Source: Prevotella micans DSM 21469 = JCM 16134 (GTDB lineage: Bacteria > Bacteroidota > Bacteroidia > Bacteroidales > Bacteroidaceae). Taken from it: DNA of 64,000 bases. The notes below the pieces were generated by a model. It made no database searches, was not told the origin of the DNA, and was given only the letters and a program-made list of their open reading frames with translations. Where the stretch lies: positions 1-64,000 of the forward strand of contig NZ_BAKH01000004.1 in the NCBI RefSeq assembly GCF_000614105.1. Direction: 5' to 3'. Shown in pieces: positions 36,115 through 45,078 of the stretch. Each line of letters opens with the position of its first letter. The first letter of the stretch is position 1. The translations under genes were made by a program, and so were the position numbers.

Positions 36115-36269
36115 ACCTGCTTATATATTCGCAAAAACGGTACGAACCGGCACCTCTTCTCATTACCGCAATCTCTTGTATCTTCCCATCATTTTCGTCT
36201 TTGACTTCCTTTGCTTTCCCTCTATTTCCCTGCTTTTCTCCATCCCTTTTTTCTATGCTGTCATAGACT

Positions 36270-36277
36270 TACCTTTG
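36270..36277 (+). promoter_or_regulatory. -7 element of HTH/DUF3408 genes
   Basis: TACCTTTG matches TAnnTTTG, 72 bases before the ATG at 36349. Confidence 0.55.
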
Positions 36278-36348
36278 CACACGACAATAACGGCAACAGA
36301 TTGTATATGAGCTTGTTTGCCGAGTAACAACAACGTAATCAAAACAAA

Positions 36349-36627
36349 ATGAATGCAATGAAACTTATCATCATCGACTGCAAGGCATGGGAGCGGCACT
36401 GCTCTGACTTCGCAAACTTTATCCACCGTATCGAACAGCTTATCGGCAATCCGCCCGAAACGGAAGAATGGCTCGACAACGAAGCCGTATGCCGCAGGCT
36501 CGGTATCAGCAAGCGCACCCTGCAATCCTATCGCGATACGGGTAAAATACCCTTCTCCATCATTGGGCACAAGTGCTATTACAAGGAGAGCGACGTCACG
36601 GAGTTATTGAACACAGGAAATGAATGA
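36349..36627 (+). CDS. Small HTH protein (excisionase-like)
   Basis: A 92-residue MerR/excisionase-type HTH_17 protein. The DNA-binding part is EEWLDNEAVCRRLGISKRTLQSYRD, continuing TGKIPFSIIGHKCYYKESDV. An ATG at 36358 is an equally good start. In Bacteroidales elements such paired HTH proteins regulate excision or mobilisation. It has its own promoter and lies 20 bases before a paralogue. Confidence 0.85.
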   Translation: MNAMKLIIIDCKAWERHCSDFANFIHRIEQLIGNPPETEEWLDNEAVCRRLGISKRTLQSYRDTGKIPFSIIGHKCYYKESDVTELLNTGNE

Positions 36628-36647
36628 ACTCAAACACTGAATGAATT

Positions 36648-36962
36648 ATGGCAGAGAACGAAATCATTACACAGAAAGACCCTCAGATGCAGATGTTTGC
36701 ACAGTTGATGGAGGGTACATTGAAGAAATTGGATCGTTATTGCGCAACGGCTCGCCCGATGTTGGGCGGAGAAGTTTATCTTACAGGCGAAGAAGTTTGT
36801 AAACTCTTACGGCTGGGTACCCGTACACTTCAGGACTATCGGGACAATGGTACGATTGCCTACTGTAAAATCGGCGGCAAGATACTCTATAGGCAGAGCG
36901 ACATACAAGCCATGCTCGAAAGACATTATTACCCAATACCCAAGAAGCCATGCCGACCATAG
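36648..36962 (+). CDS. Small HTH protein (excisionase-like) 2
   Basis: A 104-residue paralogue of the previous gene. Its HTH_17 region is TGEEVCKLLRLGTRTLQDYRD, then NGTIAYCKIGGKILYRQSDIQAML. The N-terminus is longer and the C-terminus ends PKKPCRP. Its end overlaps the DUF3408 start by 13 bases. Confidence 0.85.
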   Translation: MAENEIITQKDPQMQMFAQLMEGTLKKLDRYCATARPMLGGEVYLTGEEVCKLLRLGTRTLQDYRDNGTIAYCKIGGKILYRQSDIQAMLERHYYPIPKKPCRP

Positions 36963-37456
36963 ATGAAAAGAGAAAAGCCGTTTTAGAGCAAGCCATCAGA
37001 GATATGGGAAATTATGGCGTAAAACTCCGCAAGCCCGAGGAATTGCCCGATTTTGACCAGCCCATAGATTATGAGGAGGAGAAGAAAAGATTTGAGCCTG
37101 TTCAAGTGGAGGATATGGAAGAGAGGGAGGGCCACGAGGAGATTTCTCAAACATCATATCAAGAGACAGAGTTGTCTTCAACGGATAGGACTGTTTTTGC
37201 CGAAGAAACTCATCGGAGAGAAGGTAAATCTATTGTCAGGGAACGTTTAGCCGAGTTTCAAAGGAAATATCTCCAACCGCTTCATGTCAGCCACCGCAAA
37301 GCCGTATATGTATCTGAAGAAACTCAAAAGAGACTGAACTATGTGGTGCGGAAAATTGGCGAGCAGGGAGCGAGCATTTCGGGGTATGTGGAGCAGGTGC
37401 TTCAAGAACACCTTGACCAATACAAAAATGATGTAGAAACATGGCGGAAACTCTGA
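36950..37456 (+). CDS. DUF3408 mobile-element protein
   Basis: A 168-residue protein. The N-terminal 95 residues are charged and poorly ordered, and the conserved C-terminal domain is FQRKYLQPLHVSHRKAVYVS, then EETQKRLNYVVRKIGEQGAS, then ISGYVEQVLQEHL. DUF3408 proteins accompany transfer genes in Bacteroidales conjugative and mobilisable elements; a ribbon-helix-helix-like DNA-binding role is suspected. It is coupled to the HTH gene. Confidence 0.8.
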   Translation: MPTIDEKRKAVLEQAIRDMGNYGVKLRKPEELPDFDQPIDYEEEKKRFEPVQVEDMEEREGHEEISQTSYQETELSSTDRTVFAEETHRREGKSIVRERLAEFQRKYLQPLHVSHRKAVYVSEETQKRLNYVVRKIGEQGASISGYVEQVLQEHLDQYKNDVETWRKL

Positions 37457-37560
37457 ACTACTTCATTTACGGAACACAAGCCTATGCCGAGTTACCGCAT
37501 TCACAGAATGCAGTAACACGGCGGGGCTTATCAACCTCTTTCTTGATATTGGCAAGGTGT

Positions 37561-37598
37561 GTCTTTGTAACACAAACCGCAGTTTGTACCACAAAGAC
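37561..37598. promoter_or_regulatory. Candidate origin of transfer: interrupted inverted repeat before mobC
   Basis: gtctttgtaacacaaac (37561-37577) and gtttgtaccacaaagac (37582-37598) pair at 14 of 17 positions around a 4-base loop. A GC hairpin (taccccgaaaggggta) follows. The site is 63 bases upstream of the MobC-like gene, where oriT often lies in Bacteroidales mobilisable elements. This is a positional inference. The stretch 37457-37660 has no credible gene. Confidence 0.4.
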
Positions 37599-37660
37599 CC
37601 TTACCCCGAAAGGGGTATTTAATCACTCCAAAGTCGTGATTAAAGAAACAGAAAAAATAG

Positions 37661-38086
37661 ATGCCTATGAATAACGAAAAACCAAAGAAACGCATCTCTA
37701 AGAAGTGCGGCGATTTCCCTGACAAGTGGGAAGATTGGCACTTCCGTCTACCCGAAGAGAAAAACCAACTGAGAATTATTGACCTTTACAGGAAATCAGG
37801 CTGTCGCTCCAAATCTGAATTTGCACGGGCAAGGCTATTGGGAGAAAGCTTTAAGGTGATAACAGTGGATAAATCTGCAATAGAGTATTATCGTAAGCTC
37901 TCATCGCTTACAGATGAGGTACACAAGATTGGGGTAAACTACAATCAGTTGGTGCGCATCCTGTACACCACAGAGCGACTGCAGATTTTCGAATCCATTC
38001 TAAAAGAGATATGCTGCCTAACAAAAGAACTCCACGATCTGCAAAAGCAAGCCGTGGAGTTGACAAATGAATTTAGATGGCGATAA
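37661..38086 (+). CDS. MobC-like mobilisation accessory protein
   Basis: A 141-residue relaxosome accessory protein. Typical motifs are WHFRLPEEKNQ, then SGCRSKSEFARARLLGESF, then KLSSLTDEVHKIGVNYNQLV. The family binds oriT and assists a relaxase encoded just downstream. Here the relaxase is missing: after a 58-base gap the sequence runs into the convergent defence block. Mobilisation would need a relaxase in trans. Confidence 0.8.
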   Translation: MPMNNEKPKKRISKKCGDFPDKWEDWHFRLPEEKNQLRIIDLYRKSGCRSKSEFARARLLGESFKVITVDKSAIEYYRKLSSLTDEVHKIGVNYNQLVRILYTTERLQIFESILKEICCLTKELHDLQKQAVELTNEFRWR

Positions 38087-38144
38087 TTGCGAATCCTATA
38101 GTACTAGATAGTAAAGAACTTTGTTTACTTGCTATGCCTCAAAA

Positions 38145-40184
38145 CTATTTTTCTGCTTTATTTTGCCACTCATCAGCAAGATTTTCCCAGTTTATTTCTC
38201 TCGTTTTTTTACCAGTCCAAACATCCCAGTAATCAGGATCATTAGACTGTGGGCGTTGTTCATCACGCAATGTTCGCATTTTTACCATAATAGGCAACTC
38301 TGATGCCCAGCCTAACAACACTGCATATTGCGAGGGAAGCGATGGCATTTCACGGAGAATCCCCCTCATATTGTCTGGCAATAAACGATGAATTAGTTCT
38401 TGATCTCGGTCATTAGATATACGATGCAATAAGAAAGAATTGCATTGAGACAAGACAGTAGGAGATAATTCTGATGGTCTTTGTGATGACAAAACAAGCC
38501 CTAGTCCGAATTTTCGTCCCTCTCGGGCAATCTTTTCAAAAATTTTACAACATTGAATAGTTGGTCCTGTATTTTCTGTATCATCATTGTATCGCTTGAT
38601 AAAATAGTGAGCTTCTTCCATAACCAAAACGGTCGGTAGACATTGCTTATTCAGTTTAAGGTAACGTTGTTGTGTTTCAAATATCATACGAGCTACAACT
38701 GCCGTAACGATACTCGTTACATCAGATGGAAGTAAAGACAAGTCAATTATTGTCAGCGATTCTTTATTATTAGCTCCTATATAGTTATCTAGCCAATCAC
38801 TTAACTTGAGAGAATCATTATCAATGACTTTCTTGACGCGTACATCTGTCAGTAATGTTTTGATACGAGGCATTAGAGTCACGATATAATCTGTTGTTTT
38901 GAGTATTTCTGCATTAGCCTCTATGGAACGTACAAAATTATCACCAGTGAATGGGATAGGACTATCTTCATCTGTAGGCAAAAACTCTTCCTCCCGACCA
39001 CCAGATTTAATATAGACATCCTTTAATCTGGCTATTAAATCATCTATTTCCTTTTTCGTGTAATCATAATGAGGAAATTTTCCTGACCTAGCATTTGTTA
39101 GTGTTTCAACTAGTTCTTGAAATGCTTGAATCGCCGTATTTAGTTCTTCTGAGTATTCTTGTGCACCTGTAATTCCACTTGCCCATTTTTCGACGGATTG
39201 ATGAAAATTCTTTGGGAACGGAAATTTTCCCCAAGGGTTACCAGATGCTTTGTGGACCTCAATAGCATCAATAACAGTGCGAACATAGTTTGCCAGCTCT
39301 CGCTCTTGTGTCTGCCCTTCAAAAGCGTTTCCACTTCTTACCGACTTTAGTGCATGAACGATTGTCGTCCTGTGTGTTTTCGGAGAGGCTTTGGTGAATC
39401 CACACCACTCGTCAGTATTCCAAAACCACAGTGGAACTTCAAGTTGTTTTTCAGCCTCCCCTTCTACATTTACCGTGTAGATATTTGCATTAGGCTTATC
39501 CGCAAAGGCTTTGCTATACTCCCCATTCGGATCTAATACAATAAAGCGACTATTTACATCCCCTTCCATATCAACAAGTTGCTCTCTGGCACCTTCAATA
39601 GACCATCGTATCAAACCTGCTACAGAACAAGATTTTCCACTACCAGTATTTCCAAGCACAGCAAGATGACGTCCAAACAGACGATCAGGGTCAATCATCA
39701 CCTTGGCATTACCGACTAACGGGCTGTTGCCAATATACACTCTTCGGTTATCTCCTGATTCGACAATAGAACGCAACTGTTCATCTGTGGGCAATATGAC
39801 TATATCACCAACAGAAGGAAAGGACTCTAAGCCACGCTTAAATTTATAACCACCTTCGGAAGAACGAAGGGTACCCACAGGTTGAAGTTCCATTTTTCTT
39901 AGAGGAAAAGGCAAATCAATCAGCCCAAAGTCTTGAAAGCCTCTTCGTTTAGGATAAGGAGAACGTTGGATTGTAATCCATGACACTTGTCCGACTACAA
40001 AGCCAAGGTCAATAGGAATCATAACATAGCCATTGATGCGTGGAAAACTTCGAGGTGTACCTGTATTCAAAGCTACACTCTCTGGAGACTCTACATCAAG
40101 TTGTATTTCTATTCTATCTGGAGATATATATTCTACAGTTCCTATACGCAGTGAAGCAAGGTACTCAATGGGCGTTGTAGACAT
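38145..40184 (-). CDS. herA: HerA-like ATPase of SIR2-HerA defence system
   Basis: A 679-residue HerA/FtsK-superfamily ATPase. The order is an N-terminal HAS-barrel-like beta region (about 10-80), Walker A GNTGSGKS (178-185), a long helical insertion, Walker B VLVMEEAH (519-526), and the sensor region VLSSQRPSEL (564-573), followed by SFLLHRISNDRD with the arginine finger. HerA proteins form hexamers and, paired with SIR2 nucleases or NADases, make a known antiphage complex. It is 16 bases downstream of the SIR2 gene and last in the block, converging on mobC. Confidence 0.92.
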   Translation of the reverse strand: MSTTPIEYLASLRIGTVEYISPDRIEIQLDVESPESVALNTGTPRSFPRINGYVMIPIDLGFVVGQVSWITIQRSPYPKRRGFQDFGLIDLPFPLRKMELQPVGTLRSSEGGYKFKRGLESFPSVGDIVILPTDEQLRSIVESGDNRRVYIGNSPLVGNAKVMIDPDRLFGRHLAVLGNTGSGKSCSVAGLIRWSIEGAREQLVDMEGDVNSRFIVLDPNGEYSKAFADKPNANIYTVNVEGEAEKQLEVPLWFWNTDEWCGFTKASPKTHRTTIVHALKSVRSGNAFEGQTQERELANYVRTVIDAIEVHKASGNPWGKFPFPKNFHQSVEKWASGITGAQEYSEELNTAIQAFQELVETLTNARSGKFPHYDYTKKEIDDLIARLKDVYIKSGGREEEFLPTDEDSPIPFTGDNFVRSIEANAEILKTTDYIVTLMPRIKTLLTDVRVKKVIDNDSLKLSDWLDNYIGANNKESLTIIDLSLLPSDVTSIVTAVVARMIFETQQRYLKLNKQCLPTVLVMEEAHYFIKRYNDDTENTGPTIQCCKIFEKIAREGRKFGLGLVLSSQRPSELSPTVLSQCNSFLLHRISNDRDQELIHRLLPDNMRGILREMPSLPSQYAVLLGWASELPIMVKMRTLRDEQRPQSNDPDYWDVWTGKKTREINWENLADEWQNKAEK

Positions 40185-40200
40185 AAATATGTAATTAGGA

Positions 40201-41628
40201 TTATGAATTAGTGTTTGTTGTGTAAGCAGATACCTCTGTTATAGGGGAGTCAGAATGAACCGTTGTGGTAGATTTGTCTATATTTGAGACTGCTCCCATA
40301 CGGTGTTGTAGTAGTTCTGCCATTCTAATTGTAGCTCTGTCAATGGCTGATTTCGGTAGGTAGTCATTGGCAAGATTCGTAATATCCCCCAAATTATTCC
40401 CTATCAATACTGACATCTGAGCTTTATGTGCTGACTCCAAATAAAACTTTAAGATGCGACCTATTGGGTCATTGTATGAAATAATGACCAGATGCGTTGA
40501 AGGTATTGCGAGCATATCATGAATGACTCTATTTATATGCTCGTCCGCAAAGCCATAGCCATAAGTAACCAAAGTACTATTAGGTCTACAAATAGAAGCC
40601 GCAAAATCTCGGAACAATTCCACGTATGGATATTCGGATGTTTCTCGATCTTTAGCGGAGTTGGGATAAATCATTAACTTCAATGCATCTGCACCATGTA
40701 ATCCAGGAGCCTGTAGATAAGGATCAATGCTATTTGCTCCAAATGGAAGCCCTATACGGCGTATCTCTTCACCATTCTGCACCCAATCAACAGAGCCATG
40801 AAGCTTTGTTAGACGTGCTACGCCTTCCAAATAACGAGGCTCTCCCCTAATGCCTGGAGGATTGTAATGAATATCTAAATTGAGCCTTGAAGAGCGAAAA
40901 ATAGGCATCATAGTCCCTACGAAACGATCCATGAGATGAATCCCAGCCAATTCTGCTCCAATTTCTATAAGTCGGTCGTAATTTGTTGTGAAGATGTTAA
41001 GCCGTTCTTTGTTTCCTGTGCGACTTGCAAAACTTAGAAGAAAATTAACTAATACCCGATAGGCGTTCTCTCGCTTTTCTTCCACAGCAACTGCAATACC
41101 TTTCTCTGACTTTAGTATGGATATTGCAAATTCTGAAACAATAGAGTTCAATTCCTGTTCTAATGTCTGCGCTTTGTCTGTTTCTCCTAAGATCTTTAAG
41201 CCTCTGAGCAAATCATTTGCTGTTCTTATTTGGTCCTCAATATTACCATTCTCACGACCACTAGCTTTCGCTGATTCCTGAGCTGCAGTTTCTATCTCAT
41301 TTTTGTAGTTAGTAAATGTAGCCCCACCCATTGTAGTACCAGAGCCTGCTCCTGCTAAGATACTGATGGCATTTGTTATCCCAGACCCACACAACAGCGA
41401 CAAGTGTTCTGATTGGAAAAGAGAAGTTAGCCAAGGTTCTATACGTGAACGGAAAATGTTGTTGTTTGCAACAGAATCCTCAGTATCGGGCAACCAACCG
41501 CAATCTTTCGTATTAAGCACTTTTCCATCTTTATCAAAACTTATCAATTCGCGATCATCTCTTGTTTTAATAACATTGCCACCATTTTTCAGAATCTCTT
41601 GTAGAGTCTCTATTTGTAACTCTTCCAT
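40201..41628 (-). CDS. SIR2-domain protein of SIR2-HerA defence system
   Basis: A 475-residue protein with a SIR2-like NAD-binding domain. Motifs are LLCGSGITNA (78-87), IFTTNYDRLIE (212-222), KLHGSVDW (275-282) and TYGYGFADEHINRV (355-368). Residues 1-60 are an unassigned N-terminal extension, and the last 30 are a Ser/Thr-rich tail. SIR2 proteins in defence systems typically degrade NAD on phage sensing and stop growth. Pairing with HerA identifies the two-gene SIR2-HerA type. The catalytic state cannot be confirmed by eye. There are 84 bases to hsdR upstream. Confidence 0.92.
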   Translation of the reverse strand: MEELQIETLQEILKNGGNVIKTRDDRELISFDKDGKVLNTKDCGWLPDTEDSVANNNIFRSRIEPWLTSLFQSEHLSLLCGSGITNAISILAGAGSGTTMGGATFTNYKNEIETAAQESAKASGRENGNIEDQIRTANDLLRGLKILGETDKAQTLEQELNSIVSEFAISILKSEKGIAVAVEEKRENAYRVLVNFLLSFASRTGNKERLNIFTTNYDRLIEIGAELAGIHLMDRFVGTMMPIFRSSRLNLDIHYNPPGIRGEPRYLEGVARLTKLHGSVDWVQNGEEIRRIGLPFGANSIDPYLQAPGLHGADALKLMIYPNSAKDRETSEYPYVELFRDFAASICRPNSTLVTYGYGFADEHINRVIHDMLAIPSTHLVIISYNDPIGRILKFYLESAHKAQMSVLIGNNLGDITNLANDYLPKSAIDRATIRMAELLQHRMGAVSNIDKSTTTVHSDSPITEVSAYTTNTNS

Positions 41629-41712
41629 ATGAACAAAATATTATGTGTTTATCGAACTAATTTATATTACCTTGATTGCAAGGGGGCTTTATTGTATATC
41701 CCAAAATCTCAT

Positions 41713-44700
41713 TTACTCCCCTCCATAGCTCTTGAAGTGCTCCACTTGCTCCATCACTTGATTGAAGACCTCAGTGTTGTATTGAGGAGGATAGCCATTG
41801 GCACGCAGGCAGAAGAAGATCTTTTGATTGAGGTCGGCACGTATCTTGGCATTGTTGAGCCAGTCGGTGAAGGAGGATTGTACGTCTATCAGTTCCTTAA
41901 TCTTCTTAGCCAAGGTCTTGCACTTGTCGTTAATGATGACTGAGCCTTCTTGTCTATCCTCACCATACTCAAAGTTATACTTATCTCTGAGATGCATCAA
42001 GATGTCGTAGAAGGCTTTTTCCTCAAAGGTCAGTCCCAGTCCGCGGAAACTTTCCTTGTCTTTCCCTAGCTTATCGAGCAAGTCAAAGGCCTGTTTCGTC
42101 GCTTCGCCAATAATGGCACTAACGGCTTCGCTCTGTGTGGCTGTAGCCTCTGCATCCGAGAGCGCCGCCCTGCGGCTGTGATACTCGTCTAGCGTCTTCC
42201 GAAGTAGCTCCTCATATTTCTCTGCCATCACCTTGTTCGTATTCTTATAGGCTTGGATACTTTTGCGAAGCATCTTAACGAGCAGTTCGAGCCGTGTAGC
42301 AGGGAGCTTGATGCTATTGAGTTGCTCCGTAAACTCAGGACTGAAAATCCGTTCCTCTACGTCTGTATCAAGGATACTCACCACGGCATTGCAGCGCAAA
42401 GCCTCTGCGACCATACGTTCCACAGCACGATTCATACTAGCCACATCGTGTTTCTCGCCCGATGTCTTGCGCACATACGACGCCACTGCCATGTAGCATT
42501 GCGAGAGGGAGAGTTCTTCGTGACTCAGCACATTCGAGGGCTGACAAATGTCGTAAGCCGCTCGGAGACGTTTCACATGAGCCAGGAAGAAGGTCTTGGC
42601 ATCCACCTTCTTGGGTAATCCCTTTTCGCTCTCGATATGTAGCATCTCATTCATTGTGATGATATGTTCAGCCGCAGCCGAAAGGCATTCCAAGCGCACC
42701 AATGGTTTCACATCCTTGCTGGTGAAGGGCGTGAGATCAAAGCCAGCAAACACTTGACGGATTAGCTCCAACTCAATGCGCAAGGCTTCCAAGGACTGTG
42801 CCACATCATCATCACTCGGACCGAAGTCGTCACCTCCAAACCGCCGCATCGCCTCCATCATATTCTTGTGTATGCCGATATAGTCGATGACATAGCCAAA
42901 GTCTTTGCCGGGATAGTTGCGATTCACGCGACTGATGGTCTGCACCAAGGTCTGCTTCTGTAGGGGTTTATCGTTGTAGAGATACGTCAGGCAGGGCACA
43001 TCGAAGCCCGTAATCCACATATCCACCACGATGACGAGGCGGAAGTTGCTCTGCTCGGCCTTAAAGGCATCGTCAAGTTGCTTCGTCCGCTTCTTGTCTC
43101 CCAGATACTGCCACATATCCGCAGGGTCGTTGGCACTGCGGGTGGCGACCATCGCAATGGTGGGCATAGGGCTTAGCCTGCGTAGCTCTTCTGGGGGAAG
43201 CTTACTATCATCGGGCGACTTGCGTTCCTTAAACCATTCAGGGCGGAGTTTCTCGAATTTCTTGAGGAGTCTATAGGCAATCTGCCGTTTGCTACACACG
43301 ATCATTGCCTTCTGCACCACATCGGCTTTGTTGTCGCAAGCCTTGGTGTAGTGTTCTATGATGTCGCTGGCCAATCGTTCCAGTCGCTCGTCATCACCCA
43401 GAATCACTTCCATCGCACTCATCGCTTTCTTGCTCTTGGCAACATCTTCGTCGGTGGCTCCTTCATCGGCACACTGCTGATAGTAGGTATCTATCTCTTT
43501 GACCTTATTACTATCAAGTGTTACATTAGCGATGCGAGGGATATACTTAATGTCTCTCGTGATGCCATCTGCCACAGCCTGCTGCATGGTGTAGCTATCC
43601 ACAATCTCACCAAAGACCTGAATAGTCTCATCAATGGGCGTACCTGTAAAGCCTACAAAGGTTGCGTTGGGGAAGGCGGTGCGCAGCAGTTCAGCATAAG
43701 GCTTCGTGACGAACGCTCCCAATTGTTCAGCCTCCTTGCCTTTCTCGACCTTGTCTTTCACCTTGAGTTGGCTGTTCAAGCGCACTTGCGTGCGGTGCGC
43801 TTCGTCCGAGAAGCACACGATGTTGCGTCGCTCGTTGAGCAGTCCTGTATCCTCACAGAACTTCTGGATGGTACAGATGAAGAAGCCTCCTGAGGGACGC
43901 AGGCTCATCTCGGCTTTTAGTTCGGCTCTACTCTCTATGATCTTTGCCGTACCCAGCGAGAGGAACTCTTCCGAACGGAGAAAGAGCTTACCTGCCTGTG
44001 TTTGCAGGTCTTCTCGGTCTACAATCATCACAATCGTAGGCGAACCCAAGTCCGAACAGCGCAACGACAACTGCCGAGCCAAGAACATCATGGTGTAGGT
44101 CTTCCCACAGCCTGTAGCTCCGAAGTACGTTCCCCCCTTGCGTTCTCCCCTTTTGTAAGCTTCGACAACGTGGTCGCGCAGCATGCGTGTAGCGAAGAAT
44201 TGTGGGTAGCGACACACCACCTCTTCTTCCCGCTCACTTCTGGCGTCAGGGAAGTAGACATAGTCACGCAAGATTTCCAAGAAACGCTCCGTCTCATACA
44301 CGCCTCCCACGATGGTACGCACTTGGTCTATGCCACTCTGTGCCGCAGGGTCTTCGTTGCGCACCTTCTTCCACGCATAATAGTGTTCATAAGGCGTATA
44401 GGTGGTGCCGAGCTTAGTATTGTTCTTCGTGGCATCGCTGATGCACGATAGGGGGCAATAGTGCAGCAGATGAGGAATGTCTCTTCTGTAGCGTGTGTGT
44501 ATTTGTTCGTAGGCATCGGCAATGGTGGCGTGTTCGTCCGTAGGGTTCTTGAGTTCGAAGATGCAGAGGGGCACGCCATTGACAAAGAGCAACACGTCGG
44601 GGATGCGAATGTCGCTCCCTTGTCCGTAGCCCACTTCAAACTGATTGACCACTCGGAAGATGTTGTTCTGCTGTGGCTCGTCGAAGTCTATATAATTAAT

Positions 44701-45000
44701 GTCGAAGGTTTTTCCATCGCTATGGCGCACATAGCGATAGCCGTTGCAGAGCAATTGATATGTGGCGCGCAAGAGGGCAAAGTGCGTCTGCCCACTCATG
44801 TGCCGCAAGTGGTTCACGATCTCATCAATATCTTCCTGCTCAAGCTCGCTATGCTGCCTGCCGAGGAACGCTCTCAGATCTTCCTCTATCAGCACTTCAC
44901 GGTTGTTGCGATGCAGCGTGCTACCGTGCGTATACTCCCAACCTGCATCGGTAAGTAGGTTGATGAGTGCTTCTTCATATTCGCTTTCGTAGAACTTCAT
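41713..45000 (-). CDS. hsdR: Type I restriction enzyme R subunit
   Basis: About 1095 residues. The N-terminal nuclease core has IRIPDVLLFVNGVPLCIFEL followed by Lys (PD-ExK-type Asp and Glu-Leu-Lys near residue 150). The translocase shows Walker A GATGCGKT (about 294-301), Walker B-type FSDEAHRTQ, FTGTPI, and the late motif MWITGFDVPCLTYLYND. A helical C-terminus contacts the methylase. The ATG at 45000 (MKFYESEYEEAL) is preferred to one 9 codons up. It is complete, with no visible break. It lies between a YhcG-type nuclease and SIR2. Confidence 0.95.
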   Translation of the reverse strand: MKFYESEYEEALINLLTDAGWEYTHGSTLHRNNREVLIEEDLRAFLGRQHSELEQEDIDEIVNHLRHMSGQTHFALLRATYQLLCNGYRYVRHSDGKTFDINYIDFDEPQQNNIFRVVNQFEVGYGQGSDIRIPDVLLFVNGVPLCIFELKNPTDEHATIADAYEQIHTRYRRDIPHLLHYCPLSCISDATKNNTKLGTTYTPYEHYYAWKKVRNEDPAAQSGIDQVRTIVGGVYETERFLEILRDYVYFPDARSEREEEVVCRYPQFFATRMLRDHVVEAYKRGERKGGTYFGATGCGKTYTMMFLARQLSLRCSDLGSPTIVMIVDREDLQTQAGKLFLRSEEFLSLGTAKIIESRAELKAEMSLRPSGGFFICTIQKFCEDTGLLNERRNIVCFSDEAHRTQVRLNSQLKVKDKVEKGKEAEQLGAFVTKPYAELLRTAFPNATFVGFTGTPIDETIQVFGEIVDSYTMQQAVADGITRDIKYIPRIANVTLDSNKVKEIDTYYQQCADEGATDEDVAKSKKAMSAMEVILGDDERLERLASDIIEHYTKACDNKADVVQKAMIVCSKRQIAYRLLKKFEKLRPEWFKERKSPDDSKLPPEELRRLSPMPTIAMVATRSANDPADMWQYLGDKKRTKQLDDAFKAEQSNFRLVIVVDMWITGFDVPCLTYLYNDKPLQKQTLVQTISRVNRNYPGKDFGYVIDYIGIHKNMMEAMRRFGGDDFGPSDDDVAQSLEALRIELELIRQVFAGFDLTPFTSKDVKPLVRLECLSAAAEHIITMNEMLHIESEKGLPKKVDAKTFFLAHVKRLRAAYDICQPSNVLSHEELSLSQCYMAVASYVRKTSGEKHDVASMNRAVERMVAEALRCNAVVSILDTDVEERIFSPEFTEQLNSIKLPATRLELLVKMLRKSIQAYKNTNKVMAEKYEELLRKTLDEYHSRRAALSDAEATATQSEAVSAIIGEATKQAFDLLDKLGKDKESFRGLGLTFEEKAFYDILMHLRDKYNFEYGEDRQEGSVIINDKCKTLAKKIKELIDVQSSFTDWLNNAKIRADLNQKIFFCLRANGYPPQYNTEVFNQVMEQVEHFKSYGGE

Positions 45001-45078
45001 CTTAGCTGTCTTTATCTTTTTATACACATCAATAAATAGAGATGACCTCGGAAATATACAACAAGCTTATCTTTACGC

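Larger units (their letters stand above)
35667..36269. other. Non-coding region of the island
   Basis: No credible gene is seen in this stretch between the DUF1896 gene and the HTH promoter. It contains a strong terminator (35766-35809) and an 18-bp inverted repeat (36069-36114). A 35-codon frame at 35909-36017 and a 69-codon minus-strand frame were judged unsupported. Confidence 0.5.

Noticed and set aside
37441-37674. 77-codon frame before mobC
   Set aside because: It overlaps both DUF3408 and the mobC start, spans the hairpin region and has unremarkable composition.
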